From contig NZ_OCND01000008.1 of NCBI RefSeq assembly GCF_900215535.1, positions 1 to 64,000 on the forward strand: a DNA stretch of 64,000 nucleotides, given 5' to 3'. This DNA comes from Pseudoxanthomonas wuyuanensis (GTDB taxonomy: Bacteria; Pseudomonadota; Gammaproteobacteria; Xanthomonadales; Xanthomonadaceae). Positions within the stretch are counted from its first letter, which is position 1. Every line of letters starts with the position of its first letter. Both the position numbers and the translations under genes were made by a program. The notes beneath the pieces were generated by a model. It was not told the origin of the DNA and ran no database searches. It was given only the letters and a program-made list of their open reading frames with translations. Below are positions 48,660-57,381 of this stretch, in pieces.

Positions 48660-51116
48660 ATGAGAATGTTTCAGCCCCCGAAACGGCGCCTCGTGGCCGC
48701 ATTGCTCATGGCAATCGCCGCATCGCCGGCCTGGGCGGAAGTCCGCAGCCTGTCGCAGGACTGGCGGTTCCATGCCGGCGAGGCCCAGGGCGCGGAACGC
48801 AGCGCCTTCGACGACCAGGCCTGGCAACGGGTGGCCGTGCCGCACGACTTCTCGATCATGGACAGGGCCGATGGGGGCGGCCTCGATAAGAGCGCGCCGT
48901 TCGATGCCAACGCCATCAGCGGCCAGGACTCGGGTTATCTGCCCGGCGGCATCGGCTGGTACCGCCGCCAGCTGACCCTCACGGCGGAAGAAGCGTCGCG
49001 CATCGTGCGGCTGAACTTCGAGGCCGTGTACATGGATGCCGACATCTGGGTCAATGGCGAGCACCTGAAGAAGCACCGCTACGGCTACACCGCCTTCAGC
49101 GTCGACCTGACCGGCAAGATTCGCGCCGGCGACAACGCCATCGTCGTGCGCGTCGACCATGCCGACCCGTCATCGCGCTGGTATGCCGGCTCCGGGCTGA
49201 TCCGGCCTGTCGCGCTGGAAATCCTGGATCCGGTGCATATCGAACCCGAGAGCGTATTCGTCGCAACGCCGGTGGCGGCCGAAGACCGTGGCGTGGTTGC
49301 GGTGCGCGCCGCCATCGCCAATCGATCGGGCAAGACGCAATCGGCCGAATGGGTGACCCGGGTGGTGGCGGCCAACGGCCAGACCGTGGCCGAGGCGCGG
49401 CAGACGCATACGGTGACCGCCGGTGCGCGCGTGCAGCCTTCATTGGAACTGACCGTGGCCAGGCCAAGCCTGTGGTCGCCGGATTCCCCCAATCTCTACA
49501 CGCTGGTGCAGGAGGTTCGCATCGGTGGCGCAACCGTCGACGAGCGGCGCACCCGCTTCGGCATCCGCACAATCGCCCTGGACGCCGCCAATGGTCTGCG
49601 CATCAACGGCCAGCCGGTGCTGCTGCGCGGCGGCAACATCCACCACGACAACTACATGATCGGCGCTGCCGGCGCGCCCGACGCGGAGGCGCGCAAGGTC
49701 GCGCTGATGAAGGCCGCCGGCTACAACGCCATCCGCAGCGCGCACAATCCGGCCAGCCAGGCCACGCTGGATGCCGCGGACGAGCTGGGCATGCTGGTCA
49801 TCAACGAGGCCTTCGACAGCTGGAACAAGCACAAGAAGCCGCTGGACTATTCGCGCTTCTTCGCCGAGAACTGGCAGCACGACATCGACAGCATGGTCGT
49901 CAGCGGTCGCAACCATCCCAGTGTGCTGTTCTGGAGCATCGGCAACGAGATTCCCGAGGACGGCACGCCCGAGGGCGTGGCAACCGGCCGCAAGCTCGCC
50001 GAGCGCGTGCGCAGCCTGGACCCGACCCGGCCGGTCACCCAGGGCATCAATGCCGATCCGCCCAGGAGCACGGCCCAGGCCGCGGTCCTGGATGTGGTCG
50101 GCTACAACTATCACGCCCACGTCTTCGCCGAGGAGCACCAGCGACTCCCCGAGCTGACCATGTACACCTCCGAATCGTTGCCGAAGGATCTGTTTGCCTA
50201 TTGGCGCGCCGTAGAAACCATGCCGTGGGTGATCGGAGACTTCGTCTGGACCGCGGTCGACTACCTGGGCGAAGCCGGCATCGGCTGGATGGGCTACAGC
50301 CAGGACTGGCAGAAGCTTGGCCCCTACCCCTGGCATCTGGCGTACTGCGGCGAGATCGACGCGACCGGACGGCTGCGCCCGGCGGCCTACTACCGCCAGG
50401 TCGTATGGAAGACCGGCACCACGCCGATCTCCGCCTTCGTCCGTCAGCCCAAGGGCAGCGAAGACCTGCCCGACCGCGACTTCTACCCGACTACGCCGCC
50501 GCACCTGGACTGGTCGCTGGACGACGTCCATCCCAGTTGGACCTGGCCGGGACAGGAAGGCCGGCGCCAGGAAGTGGTGGTCTATTCGGAGTTCCCGGAA
50601 GTGGAACTGTTCCTCAACGGCAAGAGCCTGGGCCGCAAACCGGTCGACGAGGGCAGCGAATACAAGACCGCCTATGACGTGCCCTACGCGCCCGGGCGCC
50701 TGCTCGCCGTGGGCTATCGCGATGGGCGCGAAGCCGGGCGCTGGGAACTGCGTACGGCGGGCGCGCCGGCTGTTGCCGTCGCAACGGCGGACCGTTCGCA
50801 GCTCTCCGCCAATGGCGAGGATCTGCTCTACGTCACCGTGGAACTGCACGACGCTGACGGCACGCCCATCTATGCCCGCAACGATGACCGCCAGGTGCGC
50901 GTGCGCGTGAGCGGCGCGGGCACGCTGGCCGGCATCGGCAACGGCAATCCGATCGACGTTTCCAGCTTCCAGTCCGGCGAACGCAAGACCTTCCACGGGC
51001 GCGCGGTTGCCGTGGTCCGCGCCGGCACCCAGGCCGGCCCCATCGTCATCGATATCGAAACCGAAGGCCTGCCCTCCCGCCAGCTGCGGCTGGACGCGGT
51101 GACGCCGCAGTTCTGA
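48660..51116 (+). CDS. GH2 beta-galactosidase, secreted
   Basis: An 818-residue GH2 enzyme divergent from the rest of the cluster. Signal peptide to about residue 26 (RRLVAALLMAIAASPAWA); jelly roll with DWRFHAGEAQG and AVPHDFSIMD; WVNGEHLKKHRYGYTAFSVDLT; Ig-like domain; barrel with RGGNIHHDN, IRSAHNPASQ, acid/base Glu in FWSIGNEIPED and nucleophile Glu in TMYTSESLPK; then a malectin/Ig-like C-terminal part (EVELFLNGKSLGRKPV, LLYVTVELHDADGTPIYARNDD). This domain order (with a DUF4982-type segment) is typical of beta-galactosidases in polysaccharide loci. The start at 48660 follows a perfect AGGAGG six bases upstream. It is the third GH2 gene in the window. Confidence 0.9.
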   Translation: MRMFQPPKRRLVAALLMAIAASPAWAEVRSLSQDWRFHAGEAQGAERSAFDDQAWQRVAVPHDFSIMDRADGGGLDKSAPFDANAISGQDSGYLPGGIGWYRRQLTLTAEEASRIVRLNFEAVYMDADIWVNGEHLKKHRYGYTAFSVDLTGKIRAGDNAIVVRVDHADPSSRWYAGSGLIRPVALEILDPVHIEPESVFVATPVAAEDRGVVAVRAAIANRSGKTQSAEWVTRVVAANGQTVAEARQTHTVTAGARVQPSLELTVARPSLWSPDSPNLYTLVQEVRIGGATVDERRTRFGIRTIALDAANGLRINGQPVLLRGGNIHHDNYMIGAAGAPDAEARKVALMKAAGYNAIRSAHNPASQATLDAADELGMLVINEAFDSWNKHKKPLDYSRFFAENWQHDIDSMVVSGRNHPSVLFWSIGNEIPEDGTPEGVATGRKLAERVRSLDPTRPVTQGINADPPRSTAQAAVLDVVGYNYHAHVFAEEHQRLPELTMYTSESLPKDLFAYWRAVETMPWVIGDFVWTAVDYLGEAGIGWMGYSQDWQKLGPYPWHLAYCGEIDATGRLRPAAYYRQVVWKTGTTPISAFVRQPKGSEDLPDRDFYPTTPPHLDWSLDDVHPSWTWPGQEGRRQEVVVYSEFPEVELFLNGKSLGRKPVDEGSEYKTAYDVPYAPGRLLAVGYRDGREAGRWELRTAGAPAVAVATADRSQLSANGEDLLYVTVELHDADGTPIYARNDDRQVRVRVSGAGTLAGIGNGNPIDVSSFQSGERKTFHGRAVAVVRAGTQAGPIVIDIETEGLPSRQLRLDAVTPQF

Positions 51117-51130
51117 CCGGCACAGCACAC

Positions 51131-51171
51131 CCGGCACCCACATGCGTCCGCGCGGCGTGTGCGGGTGCCGG
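51131..51171 (+). terminator. Hairpin after the GH2 gene
   Basis: CCGGCACCC pairs with GGGTGCCGG, and the stem continues past one mismatch with two wobble pairs. It lies 14 bases after the GH2 stop codon. No T-run follows, so termination strength is uncertain. Confidence 0.55.
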
Positions 51172-51305
51172 ACTGCTTGACCTTGAACCTTGACCGCGAT
51201 GTTTCCATCCGAACGGTGGACCAAGGGACGCGGGTGCGATAGATGCACCCGACAAGTCATTGTGAAAGCTCCGCCAGGTGTCAGGCACCTCCGCATCACT
51301 AGAAG

Positions 51306-51413
51306 TCAGTGACGCCAACCGTCGCCGAGGCTTTGATACAGCGATATCGGCACCATGGCGCGATTGTCGCCGCCGTCCCACGGCGGCAGCGTCATCTGCG
51401 GCAACAACGACTA
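51306..51413 (-). pseudogene. Possible remnant of an outer-membrane efflux protein C-terminus
   Basis: On the minus strand a 34-codon stretch between two stops ends VPISLYQSLGDGWRH, which resembles the conserved final residues of NodT/OprM-type outer-membrane factors (LYKALGGGW). No start and no further homologous sequence was seen upstream, so if genuine it is a relic. The adjacent MacA-like exporter operon would need such a protein. Short match, low certainty. Confidence 0.25.
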
Positions 51414-51643
51414 TGTGCACGTACCGCTGCCGAACAGGTCAGACAGTTCCGTGCGGCGGCGGCAGAACCTGCGGTTAGTGAAATGCACGAAAAGACCGGC
51501 AGGCGCCTACCCGGCACGCACCTGGCATTGGCGTTCGCTGCAGGGTGAGTCATCAATGTCGGCAGGTGCCGGGACGGATAGACTGCTGACCTAATGTAAC
51601 GTCAAACCTCATGCCCGTATCGACCGCCCCCAAAGCGGTGAAT

Positions 51644-51706
51644 TGTGGGAGCGGCTTCAGCCGCGACGCCCCGTCGCGGATGATCGCGGCTGAAACCGCG
51701 ATCACA
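51644..51706. repeat. Intergenic inverted repeat of the GGAGCGGCTTCAGCCGC type
   Basis: Arms GCGGCTTCAGCCGCGA (51651-51666) and TCGCGGCTGAAACCGC (51684-51699) are complementary except for one base. From general knowledge, elements beginning TGTGGGAGCGGCTTCAGCCG are dispersed in xanthomonad genomes. It sits between convergently and divergently oriented units ahead of glmS. Confidence 0.75.
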
Positions 51707-51785
51707 GAAGAAGCGGCTACTGGCAGGCCAGAGCAATCGTTGGATCAACTCTTCCCAAACGCCAACCATAAAGCGCCGTCGGCAA

Positions 51786-53612
51786 TCACTCCACCGTCAC
51801 CGACTTGGCCAGGTTGCGCGGCTTGTCGACGTCGGTGCCGCGCGCCAGCGCGGTGTGGTAGGCCAGCAGTTGCACCGGGATGGTGTGGATGATCGGGCTC
51901 AGCACGCCGGCGTGGCGCGGAGTGCGGATCACGTGCACGCCTTCGGACTCGCTGAAGTTGCTGTCCTGGTCGGTGAACACGAACAGCTCGCCGCCGCGCG
52001 CGCGCACTTCCTGCATGTTGGACTTCACCTTCTCCAGCAGCTTGTCGTTGGGCGCGATCACCACCACCGGCATGTCGGCATCGACCAGCGCCAGCGGGCC
52101 GTGCTTGAGTTCGCCGGCCGGATAGGCCTCGGCGTGGATGTAGGAGATTTCCTTCAGCTTGAGCGCGCCTTCCAGCGCAATCGGGTAGTGCAGGCCGCGG
52201 CCGAGGAATAGCGCGTCGGACTTGGGCGCGAAGCGTTCGGCCCATAGCGCGATCTGCGGCTCCAGATTCAGCGCATGCTGCACGCTGCCGGGCAGAAAGC
52301 GCAGTTCTTCCAGATAGCCGGCTTCTTCCTCTTCGGAAATACGCCCATGCAGCTTGCCCAGCACCACGGTCAGCTGGAACAACGCGGCCAGCTGGGTGGT
52401 GAAGGCCTTGGTCGAGGCGACGCCGATTTCGGCGCCGGCGCGGGTATAGCAGACCAGTTCGCTGGCGCGCGGGATGGCGCTTTCGGGCACGTTGCAGATC
52501 GACAGCGTGTGCTGGTGGCCCAGCGACTTGGCGTATTTCAGCGCTTCCATCGTGTCCAGGGTTTCGCCGGACTGGGAGATGGTGACGATCAGATGCTTGG
52601 GGTTGGCGTAGGCGGCGCGGTAGCGGTATTCGCTCGCGATTTCGACGCTGCAGGGCAGTCCTGCGATGGCCTCGATCCAGTAGCGCGCGGTCATGCCGGC
52701 GTAGTAGCTGGTGCCGCAGGCGAGGATCTGCACGCCTTCGACATCCTTCAGCACCGCTTCGGCATTGGCGCCGAACAAGGTGGGCAGGAAGCCGCCGTCG
52801 ATGGTCGCCTCGATGGTGTCGGCAATCGCACGCGGCTGCTCGTGGATTTCCTTCTGCATGAAGTGGCGGTAGGGGCCCAGCTCCAGCGAGGCCAGCGACA
52901 CGTCGGACAGATGCACTTCGCGCTGCACCAGCTGGTCGTCGCCATCGAACACGCGTACCGAGGTCCGGGTCAGTTCGGCGGTGTCGCCCTCTTCCAGGAA
53001 GATCACCTGGCGGGTGGCCTGGATGATGGCCGAAACGTCGGAGGCGACGAAGTTCTCGCCTTCGCCCAGGCCTATCAGCAGCGGGCAGCCCATCCGCGCG
53101 CAGACCATGCGTTCGGGTTCGGCGCGGCTGACCACCGCCAGCGCGTAGGCGCCGGTCAGTTCCTTGACCGTGCGCTGCAAGGCGGCCAGCAAATCGTTGC
53201 CCTGCTTGAGGTAATGGTGCATCAGGTGGGCGATGACTTCGGTATCGGTCTGCGATTCGAATTCATAGCCCAGCTGGCGCAGGCGCTCGCGCTGCTCTTC
53301 GTGGTTCTCGATGATGCCGTTGTGCACCAGCGCCACGCCGTGGCTGATGTGCGGATGGGCGTTGGCCTCGGTGACGCCGCCGTGGGTGGCCCAGCGGGTA
53401 TGGCCGACGCCGAGCCGGGCATTGAAGCCTTCCTGGCCGGCCGCGGCCTCCATTTCGGCGACCCGGCCGGTACGGCGCACCCGGCGCACGTCGCGGCCAT
53501 CGATGACGGCAATGCCCGCCGAATCGTAGCCGCGGTATTCCAGCCGCTTCAGTCCCTCGATCAGGACCGGAACCACATCGCGATCCGCGATCGCACCGAC
53601 AATGCCGCACAT
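51786..53612 (-). CDS. glmS: Glutamine--fructose-6-phosphate aminotransferase
   Basis: A 608-residue enzyme that makes glucosamine 6-phosphate from fructose 6-phosphate and glutamine, the first step toward UDP-GlcNAc. It begins [13 protein letters not shown]; Cys1 of the processed protein is the glutaminase nucleophile. The amidotransferase half has [19 protein letters not shown] and EVIAHLMHH. Two SIS domains follow, with [44 protein letters not shown] and [12 protein letters not shown] at the C-terminus. The start at 53612 is fixed by the catalytic Cys. It is divergent from the sigma-54-controlled exporter operon, and glmU lies at the far end of that operon. Confidence 0.97.
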   Translation of the reverse strand: MCGIVGAIADRDVVPVLIEGLKRLEYRGYDSAGIAVIDGRDVRRVRRTGRVAEMEAAAGQEGFNARLGVGHTRWATHGGVTEANAHPHISHGVALVHNGIIENHEEQRERLRQLGYEFESQTDTEVIAHLMHHYLKQGNDLLAALQRTVKELTGAYALAVVSRAEPERMVCARMGCPLLIGLGEGENFVASDVSAIIQATRQVIFLEEGDTAELTRTSVRVFDGDDQLVQREVHLSDVSLASLELGPYRHFMQKEIHEQPRAIADTIEATIDGGFLPTLFGANAEAVLKDVEGVQILACGTSYYAGMTARYWIEAIAGLPCSVEIASEYRYRAAYANPKHLIVTISQSGETLDTMEALKYAKSLGHQHTLSICNVPESAIPRASELVCYTRAGAEIGVASTKAFTTQLAALFQLTVVLGKLHGRISEEEEAGYLEELRFLPGSVQHALNLEPQIALWAERFAPKSDALFLGRGLHYPIALEGALKLKEISYIHAEAYPAGELKHGPLALVDADMPVVVIAPNDKLLEKVKSNMQEVRARGGELFVFTDQDSNFSESEGVHVIRTPRHAGVLSPIIHTIPVQLLAYHTALARGTDVDKPRNLAKSVTVE

Positions 53613-53654
53613 AGGCTGCAATCCATCCTTCAGTTCGAAAAACGCAATTCTACT

Positions 53655-53714
53655 TGTCCGCTGCGGACACGGACTGTCCGGCAGGTGTCCGCGGACGCCC
53701 GGACAGCCTGTCCG
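53655..53714 (+). promoter_or_regulatory. Cluster of TGTCCG/CGGACA dyads, likely enhancer for the sigma-54 regulator
   Basis: Two perfect 6-3-6 palindromes, TGTCCG CTG CGGACA (53655-53669) and CGGACA GCC TGTCCG (53700-53714), flank two further overlapping half-site pairs (53670-53680 and 53686-53697). The cluster ends 35 bases before the -24 element. Spaced dyads of this kind upstream of a -24/-12 promoter are the usual binding sites of NtrC-family activators. Confidence 0.75.
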
Positions 53715-53749
53715 CAGTCAACAACCCCATTTAAATCATCAACTTGCGT

Positions 53750-53766
53750 TTGGCACGCATTCTGCT
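53750..53766 (+). promoter_or_regulatory. Sigma-54 (-24/-12) promoter of the exporter operon
   Basis: TTGGCACGCATTCTGCT matches the sigma-54 consensus (TGGCACG, four bases, TTGCW) with one deviation in the -12 box and the correct 12-base spacing between GG (53752) and GC (53764). Predicted transcription start is near 53777, just ahead of the adaptor gene ATG at 53794. Confidence 0.8.
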
Positions 53767-53793
53767 TTGTTCAGCAGGTCACTCTAATAACGC

Positions 53794-55071
53794 ATGCCAT
53801 CGATGATTCGGGACACCTCCGCCCAAGACCGTCCGTTGTCCACCCCCGCCGCCAGCGCGCGCTGGAAGCGCTGGCTGCTGCCGGCCGCCGGTGCGGCGCT
53901 GTTGCTGCTTGGCATCGTATTCGTCGCCCGCGGCTGGTTGTCCGGGTCCAGCTCGTTCGATGCCTCCCGCGTGCGCATCGCCGAGGTCAAGCGCGGCGAC
54001 CTGGTCCGCGACATCGCCGCCGATGGCCGGGTCATCGCCGCCAACAGCCCCACCCTGTACGCCGTTGCCAGCGGCGTGGTCACGCTGAAGGTGGTGGCCG
54101 GCGACAAGGTCGAAGCGGGCCAGGTGCTGGCCGAGATCGACAGCCCGGAGCTGCGCAGCAAACTGGCGCAGGAACAGACCACGCTGGCCAGCCTGCAGGC
54201 CGAAGCCGACCGCACCGGTCTGGACGCGGCGGTCACCCGTGCCAGCGCGCGCAAGGCCGTTGATCAGGCCGAAATCGAGCGGCTGGCCGCCGAACGCGAT
54301 CTCAAGCGCTACCAGCGCGCCTTTGAAGCCGGCGCGCTGCCGCAGATCGATCTGATGAAAGCGCAGGACCAGCTCAAGAAGGCCGAGATCGGACTGAGTC
54401 ATGCGCGCAACGATGCCGGCCTGCAGGGCCGCGGCGCCGGCCTGGATGCGCGCAACAAGCAGTTGCTTGCCGAACGCCAGCGCGCGGTGGTGGCCGAAGT
54501 GCAACGCCAGGTCGATGCGCTGACCCTGCGCGCTCCCTTCGATGGCCAGGTCGGCCAGGTACAGGCGCCGCAGCGGACCAACCTGGCGCTCAACGCACCG
54601 GTGCTGACCGTGGTGGATCTGTCGGTGTTCGAAGTGGAAATCCGCGTTCCGGAAAGTTTTGCCCGCGATCTGGCCATCGGCATGCCGGCTACGCTGACCA
54701 GCAACGGCGCGCCGTTCCCCGGCGAGATCTCGGCGGTGTCGCCGGAAGTGGTCAACGGCGAAGTCACCGCCCGCATCCGCTTCTCCGACAAGCAGCCGCC
54801 CGGCCTGCGCCAGAACCAGCGCCTGTCGGCGCGGGTGATGATGGATACCCGCCGCAACGTGATGATGGTCGAGCGCGGCCCGTTCGTCGAACAGGGCGGC
54901 GGTCGCTACGCCTACGTCATGGAAGGCGGTTCCGCGGTACGCCGCCCGGTGCAACTGGGCGTCAGCAGCCTCAGCGCAGTCGAAGTGCTGGACGGCCTGA
55001 AACCCGGCGACAAGGTCGTCGTCTCCGGAAGCGATCTGTTCGGCGATGCCGAGCGTGTATCCGTTAACTAG
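53794..55071 (+). CDS. MacA-like periplasmic adaptor (membrane fusion protein)
   Basis: A 425-residue HlyD/RND-type adaptor linking an inner-membrane ABC transporter to an outer-membrane channel. One N-terminal membrane segment (about 25-46, WLLPAAGAALLLLGIVFVARG); barrel-sandwich halves with YAVASGVVTLKVVAGDKVEAGQVLAEIDSPEL and LRAPFDGQVGQVQAPQRTNLAL; a coiled-coil hairpin between (about 125-245, rich in Glu/Ala/Lys); a beta-barrel; and a membrane-proximal C-terminal domain (VQLGVSSLSAVEVLDGLKPGDKVVVSG). An ATG at 53803 is an alternative start; neither has a strong ribosome-binding site. It is the first gene of the sigma-54 operon. Partners are the ATPase and permeases downstream; the outer-membrane channel is not nearby. 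Confidence 0.88.
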   Translation: MPSMIRDTSAQDRPLSTPAASARWKRWLLPAAGAALLLLGIVFVARGWLSGSSSFDASRVRIAEVKRGDLVRDIAADGRVIAANSPTLYAVASGVVTLKVVAGDKVEAGQVLAEIDSPELRSKLAQEQTTLASLQAEADRTGLDAAVTRASARKAVDQAEIERLAAERDLKRYQRAFEAGALPQIDLMKAQDQLKKAEIGLSHARNDAGLQGRGAGLDARNKQLLAERQRAVVAEVQRQVDALTLRAPFDGQVGQVQAPQRTNLALNAPVLTVVDLSVFEVEIRVPESFARDLAIGMPATLTSNGAPFPGEISAVSPEVVNGEVTARIRFSDKQPPGLRQNQRLSARVMMDTRRNVMMVERGPFVEQGGGRYAYVMEGGSAVRRPVQLGVSSLSAVEVLDGLKPGDKVVVSGSDLFGDAERVSVN

Positions 55072-55083
55072 AAACGAGTGGAG

Positions 55084-55154
55084 AGGAACGAGAAACGAGT
55101 AAAAGCAAAAGCAATCCCTCACTCCTCACTACTCGTTCCTCGTTTCTCGTTCCT
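55084..55154. repeat. Purine/pyrimidine inverted repeat between adaptor and ATPase genes
   Basis: AGGAACGAGAAACGAG (55084-55099) and its exact complement CTCGTTTCTCGTTCCT (55139-55154) enclose further AACGAG and CTCACT words. The transcript could fold into a 16-bp hairpin inside the operon and reduce or stabilise downstream expression. It belongs to the same purine-rich class as 97-138. Confidence 0.75.
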
Positions 55155-55187
55155 AGCTCCCCACCCATCCCAAAAGAGAAAACCGCC

Positions 55188-55910
55188 ATGCTAGAAATGC
55201 GCCAGGTATCCAAGGTCTACCGCACCGAACAGGTGGAAACGCACGCGTTGCGCTCGCTGGATTTGCACGTCCGCGAGGGCGAGTTCGTCGCCGTCACCGG
55301 TCCATCCGGTTCCGGCAAGACCACCTTCCTCAACATCGCCGGTCTGCTGGAGACCTTCACCGGCGGCCAGTTCCTGCTGGACGGGCAGGACGTCAGCGGC
55401 CTGAACGATGATGCGCGCTCGCGCCTGCGCAACCAGAAGATCGGCTTCATCTTCCAGGGCTTCAACCTGATTCCGGATCTGAACCTGTTCGACAACGTCG
55501 ACGTGCCGCTGCGCTACCGCGGCATGCCGGCCAGCGAGCGCAGGCAGCGTATCGAGGAAGCGCTGGCGCGGGTGGGACTGGGTTCGCGGATGAAGCATTT
55601 CCCGGCCGAGCTTTCCGGCGGCCAGCAACAGCGCACCGCCATCGCCCGCGCGCTGGCCGGCAGCCCGCGCCTGCTGTTGGCCGACGAACCCACCGGCAAT
55701 CTGGATTCGCAGATGGCCCGTGGCGTGATGGAACTGATGGAGGAAATCAACCGCCAGGGCACCACCATCGTCATGGTCACCCACGATCCCGAACTGGCCG
55801 CGCGCGCGCAGCGCAATGTGCACATCGTCGATGGCATGGCCACCGACCTGTCGGTGGAGCCGGCGCTGATCCGTGCGGCGCAATCGGCCGAAGCCGGCGC
55901 GTCGGCGTAG
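55188..55910 (+). CDS. ABC transporter ATPase of the MacB/LolD type
   Basis: A 240-residue cytoplasmic ATPase with Walker A GPSGSGKTT (about 39-47), Q-loop FIFQGFNLIPDL, signature LSGGQQQRTAIARAL, Walker B LLLADEPTGNLD and H-loop MVTHDPE. The sequence around the signature and the EPTGNLD motif place it with MacB/LolD/FtsE-like ATPases that power mechanotransmission rather than classic transport. It is a stand-alone ATPase rather than fused to the permease as in MacB, so it must pair with the FtsX-type permeases encoded next to it. A 116-base spacer containing an inverted repeat separates it from the adaptor gene. Confidence 0.93.
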   Translation: MLEMRQVSKVYRTEQVETHALRSLDLHVREGEFVAVTGPSGSGKTTFLNIAGLLETFTGGQFLLDGQDVSGLNDDARSRLRNQKIGFIFQGFNLIPDLNLFDNVDVPLRYRGMPASERRQRIEEALARVGLGSRMKHFPAELSGGQQQRTAIARALAGSPRLLLADEPTGNLDSQMARGVMELMEEINRQGTTIVMVTHDPELAARAQRNVHIVDGMATDLSVEPALIRAAQSAEAGASA

Positions 55911-55996
55911 CGGCGGCACCCGCACGCGCCGCTGCGCGCAGTTCCCCACCCCGACGAATCATCCGGTGCGCCAGGGCGCACCCTATGGAGACCGCC

Positions 55997-57307
55997 ATGT
56001 TCGGCTACTACTTCAACCTTGCTCTGCGCAGCTTCAAGCGCAACCGGGCACTCACCGCACTGATGGTGCTGGCCATCGCGCTTGGCATCGGCGCCAGCAT
56101 GACCACGCTGACGGTGTTCTACGTGCTGTCCGGCGATCCGATTCCGCACAAGAGCGACAAGCTGTTCTACCCGCGCATCGACCCACGCACGATGAACGGC
56201 TTCAGCCCCGGCGACGATCCGGAAGAACAGATGACGCGCTTCGATGCCGAGGCGCTGCTGCGCGACAACAAGGCCGACCGTCAGGCAGTGATGAGTGGCG
56301 GGCAGGTGGCGGTGGAATCGGAAGAAGGCCAGATTGCGCCTTTCTCGGTGGATTCGCGCTACACCTCTGCCGACTTCTTCCCGATGTTCGACGTGCCGTT
56401 CCGCTACGGCAACGGCTGGAACGCGGCCGATGACGAAGCGCGCGCCCGCGTGGCGGTGATCTCCAGGGCGCTTAACGACAAGCTGTTCGAGGGCGGCAAC
56501 AGCGTGGGCAAAACCCTGCATGCCGCAGGGCATACGTTCCGCATCGTAGGCGTGATGGACCAATGGCGGCCCACGCCAAAATTCTACGATATGACCAACG
56601 ACCGCTTCACCGAGGTCGAGCAGATCTTCGTGCCGTTCTGGACTTCGCGTGCACTGAAGCTGGGTACCCAGGGCAACATGAACTGCTGGGGCGACACCAG
56701 CACCGAGGAAGAAGGCGCCTACGGTCCAAACGCACCGTGCTCATGGCTGCAGTACTGGGTGGAGCTGGGTTCGGCGGAGAAGGTCGACACCTACAAGCAG
56801 TACCTGGCCAACTACTCGGACCAGCAGCGCGCGGCCGGCCGATTCGAGCGGCCCACCAACGTGCGCCTGCACAGCGTGATGGAGTGGCTGGACGAGAAAA
56901 ACGCGGTGCCGGGCGATGTGCGCCTGCAGCTGTGGCTGGCCTTCGGCTTCCTGGCAGTCTGCCTGCTCAACACCGTTGGCCTGCTGTTGGCCAAGTTCCT
57001 GGGCCGCTCCTCGCAAATTGGCGTACGCCGCGCGCTCGGTGCCACCCGCGCGGCCATCTTCAGCCAGTGTCTGGTCGAAGCCGGCACGATTGGCCTGGTC
57101 GGCGGTGTCCTGGGTCTGGTGCTGGCGTGGCTGGGGCTATGGGCAGTACGCCAGCAACCGGCCGGTTATGCGGAGCTGGCGCATATGGACATGCAGATGC
57201 TGCTGACCACCTTCGCCCTGGCCATTCTGGCCAGCCTGCTGGCCGGCATGCTGCCGGCCTGGCGGGCGATGCAGGTGACCCCCGCCATCCAGCTGAAGAG
57301 CCAGTAG
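55997..57307 (+). CDS. FtsX/MacB-type ABC permease 1
   Basis: A 436-residue permease with one membrane helix near the N-terminus (about 18-42, ALTALMVLAIALGIGASMTTLTVF), a large periplasmic MacB_PCD-like domain (about 45-310, with DVPFRYGNGW and VAVISRALNDKLFEGGNSVGKTLHAAG) and three helices in the last 130 residues (LAFGFLAVCLLNTVGLLLAKFLG, GTIGLVGGVLGLVLAWLGLWA, FALAILASLLAGMLPAWRA). The RRALGATRAAIFSQCLVEA motif between helices 2 and 3 is the coupling element contacting the ATPase. The start at 55997 has GGAG seven bases upstream; an ATG four codons earlier has none. Confidence 0.9.
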   Translation: MFGYYFNLALRSFKRNRALTALMVLAIALGIGASMTTLTVFYVLSGDPIPHKSDKLFYPRIDPRTMNGFSPGDDPEEQMTRFDAEALLRDNKADRQAVMSGGQVAVESEEGQIAPFSVDSRYTSADFFPMFDVPFRYGNGWNAADDEARARVAVISRALNDKLFEGGNSVGKTLHAAGHTFRIVGVMDQWRPTPKFYDMTNDRFTEVEQIFVPFWTSRALKLGTQGNMNCWGDTSTEEEGAYGPNAPCSWLQYWVELGSAEKVDTYKQYLANYSDQQRAAGRFERPTNVRLHSVMEWLDEKNAVPGDVRLQLWLAFGFLAVCLLNTVGLLLAKFLGRSSQIGVRRALGATRAAIFSQCLVEAGTIGLVGGVLGLVLAWLGLWAVRQQPAGYAELAHMDMQMLLTTFALAILASLLAGMLPAWRAMQVTPAIQLKSQ

Positions 57308-57339
57308 CCCCGCGCCCGCTCCGTTACGCCATCAGCACC

Positions 57340-57360
57340 GGGCGGAGCAATGCTCCGCCC
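57340..57360. repeat. GGGCGGAGC palindrome between permease genes 1 and 2
   Basis: GGGCGGAGC and GCTCCGCCC form a 9-bp stem with a 3-base loop. The same word GGCGGAGC forms the palindrome at 7046-7063, showing a dispersed family. It lies in the 74-base gap inside the operon. Confidence 0.7.
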
Positions 57361-57381
57361 CACACGAATCCGGAGATACCC

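Larger units (their letters stand above)
51117..51785. other. 669-base intergenic region between GH2 and glmS
   Basis: No intact gene. It holds a hairpin just after GH2 (51131-51171), a possible degraded C-terminus of an outer-membrane efflux protein on the minus strand (51306-51413) and a xanthomonad-type inverted repeat (51644-51706). It marks the border between the accessory glycan cluster and core genes. Confidence 0.6.
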
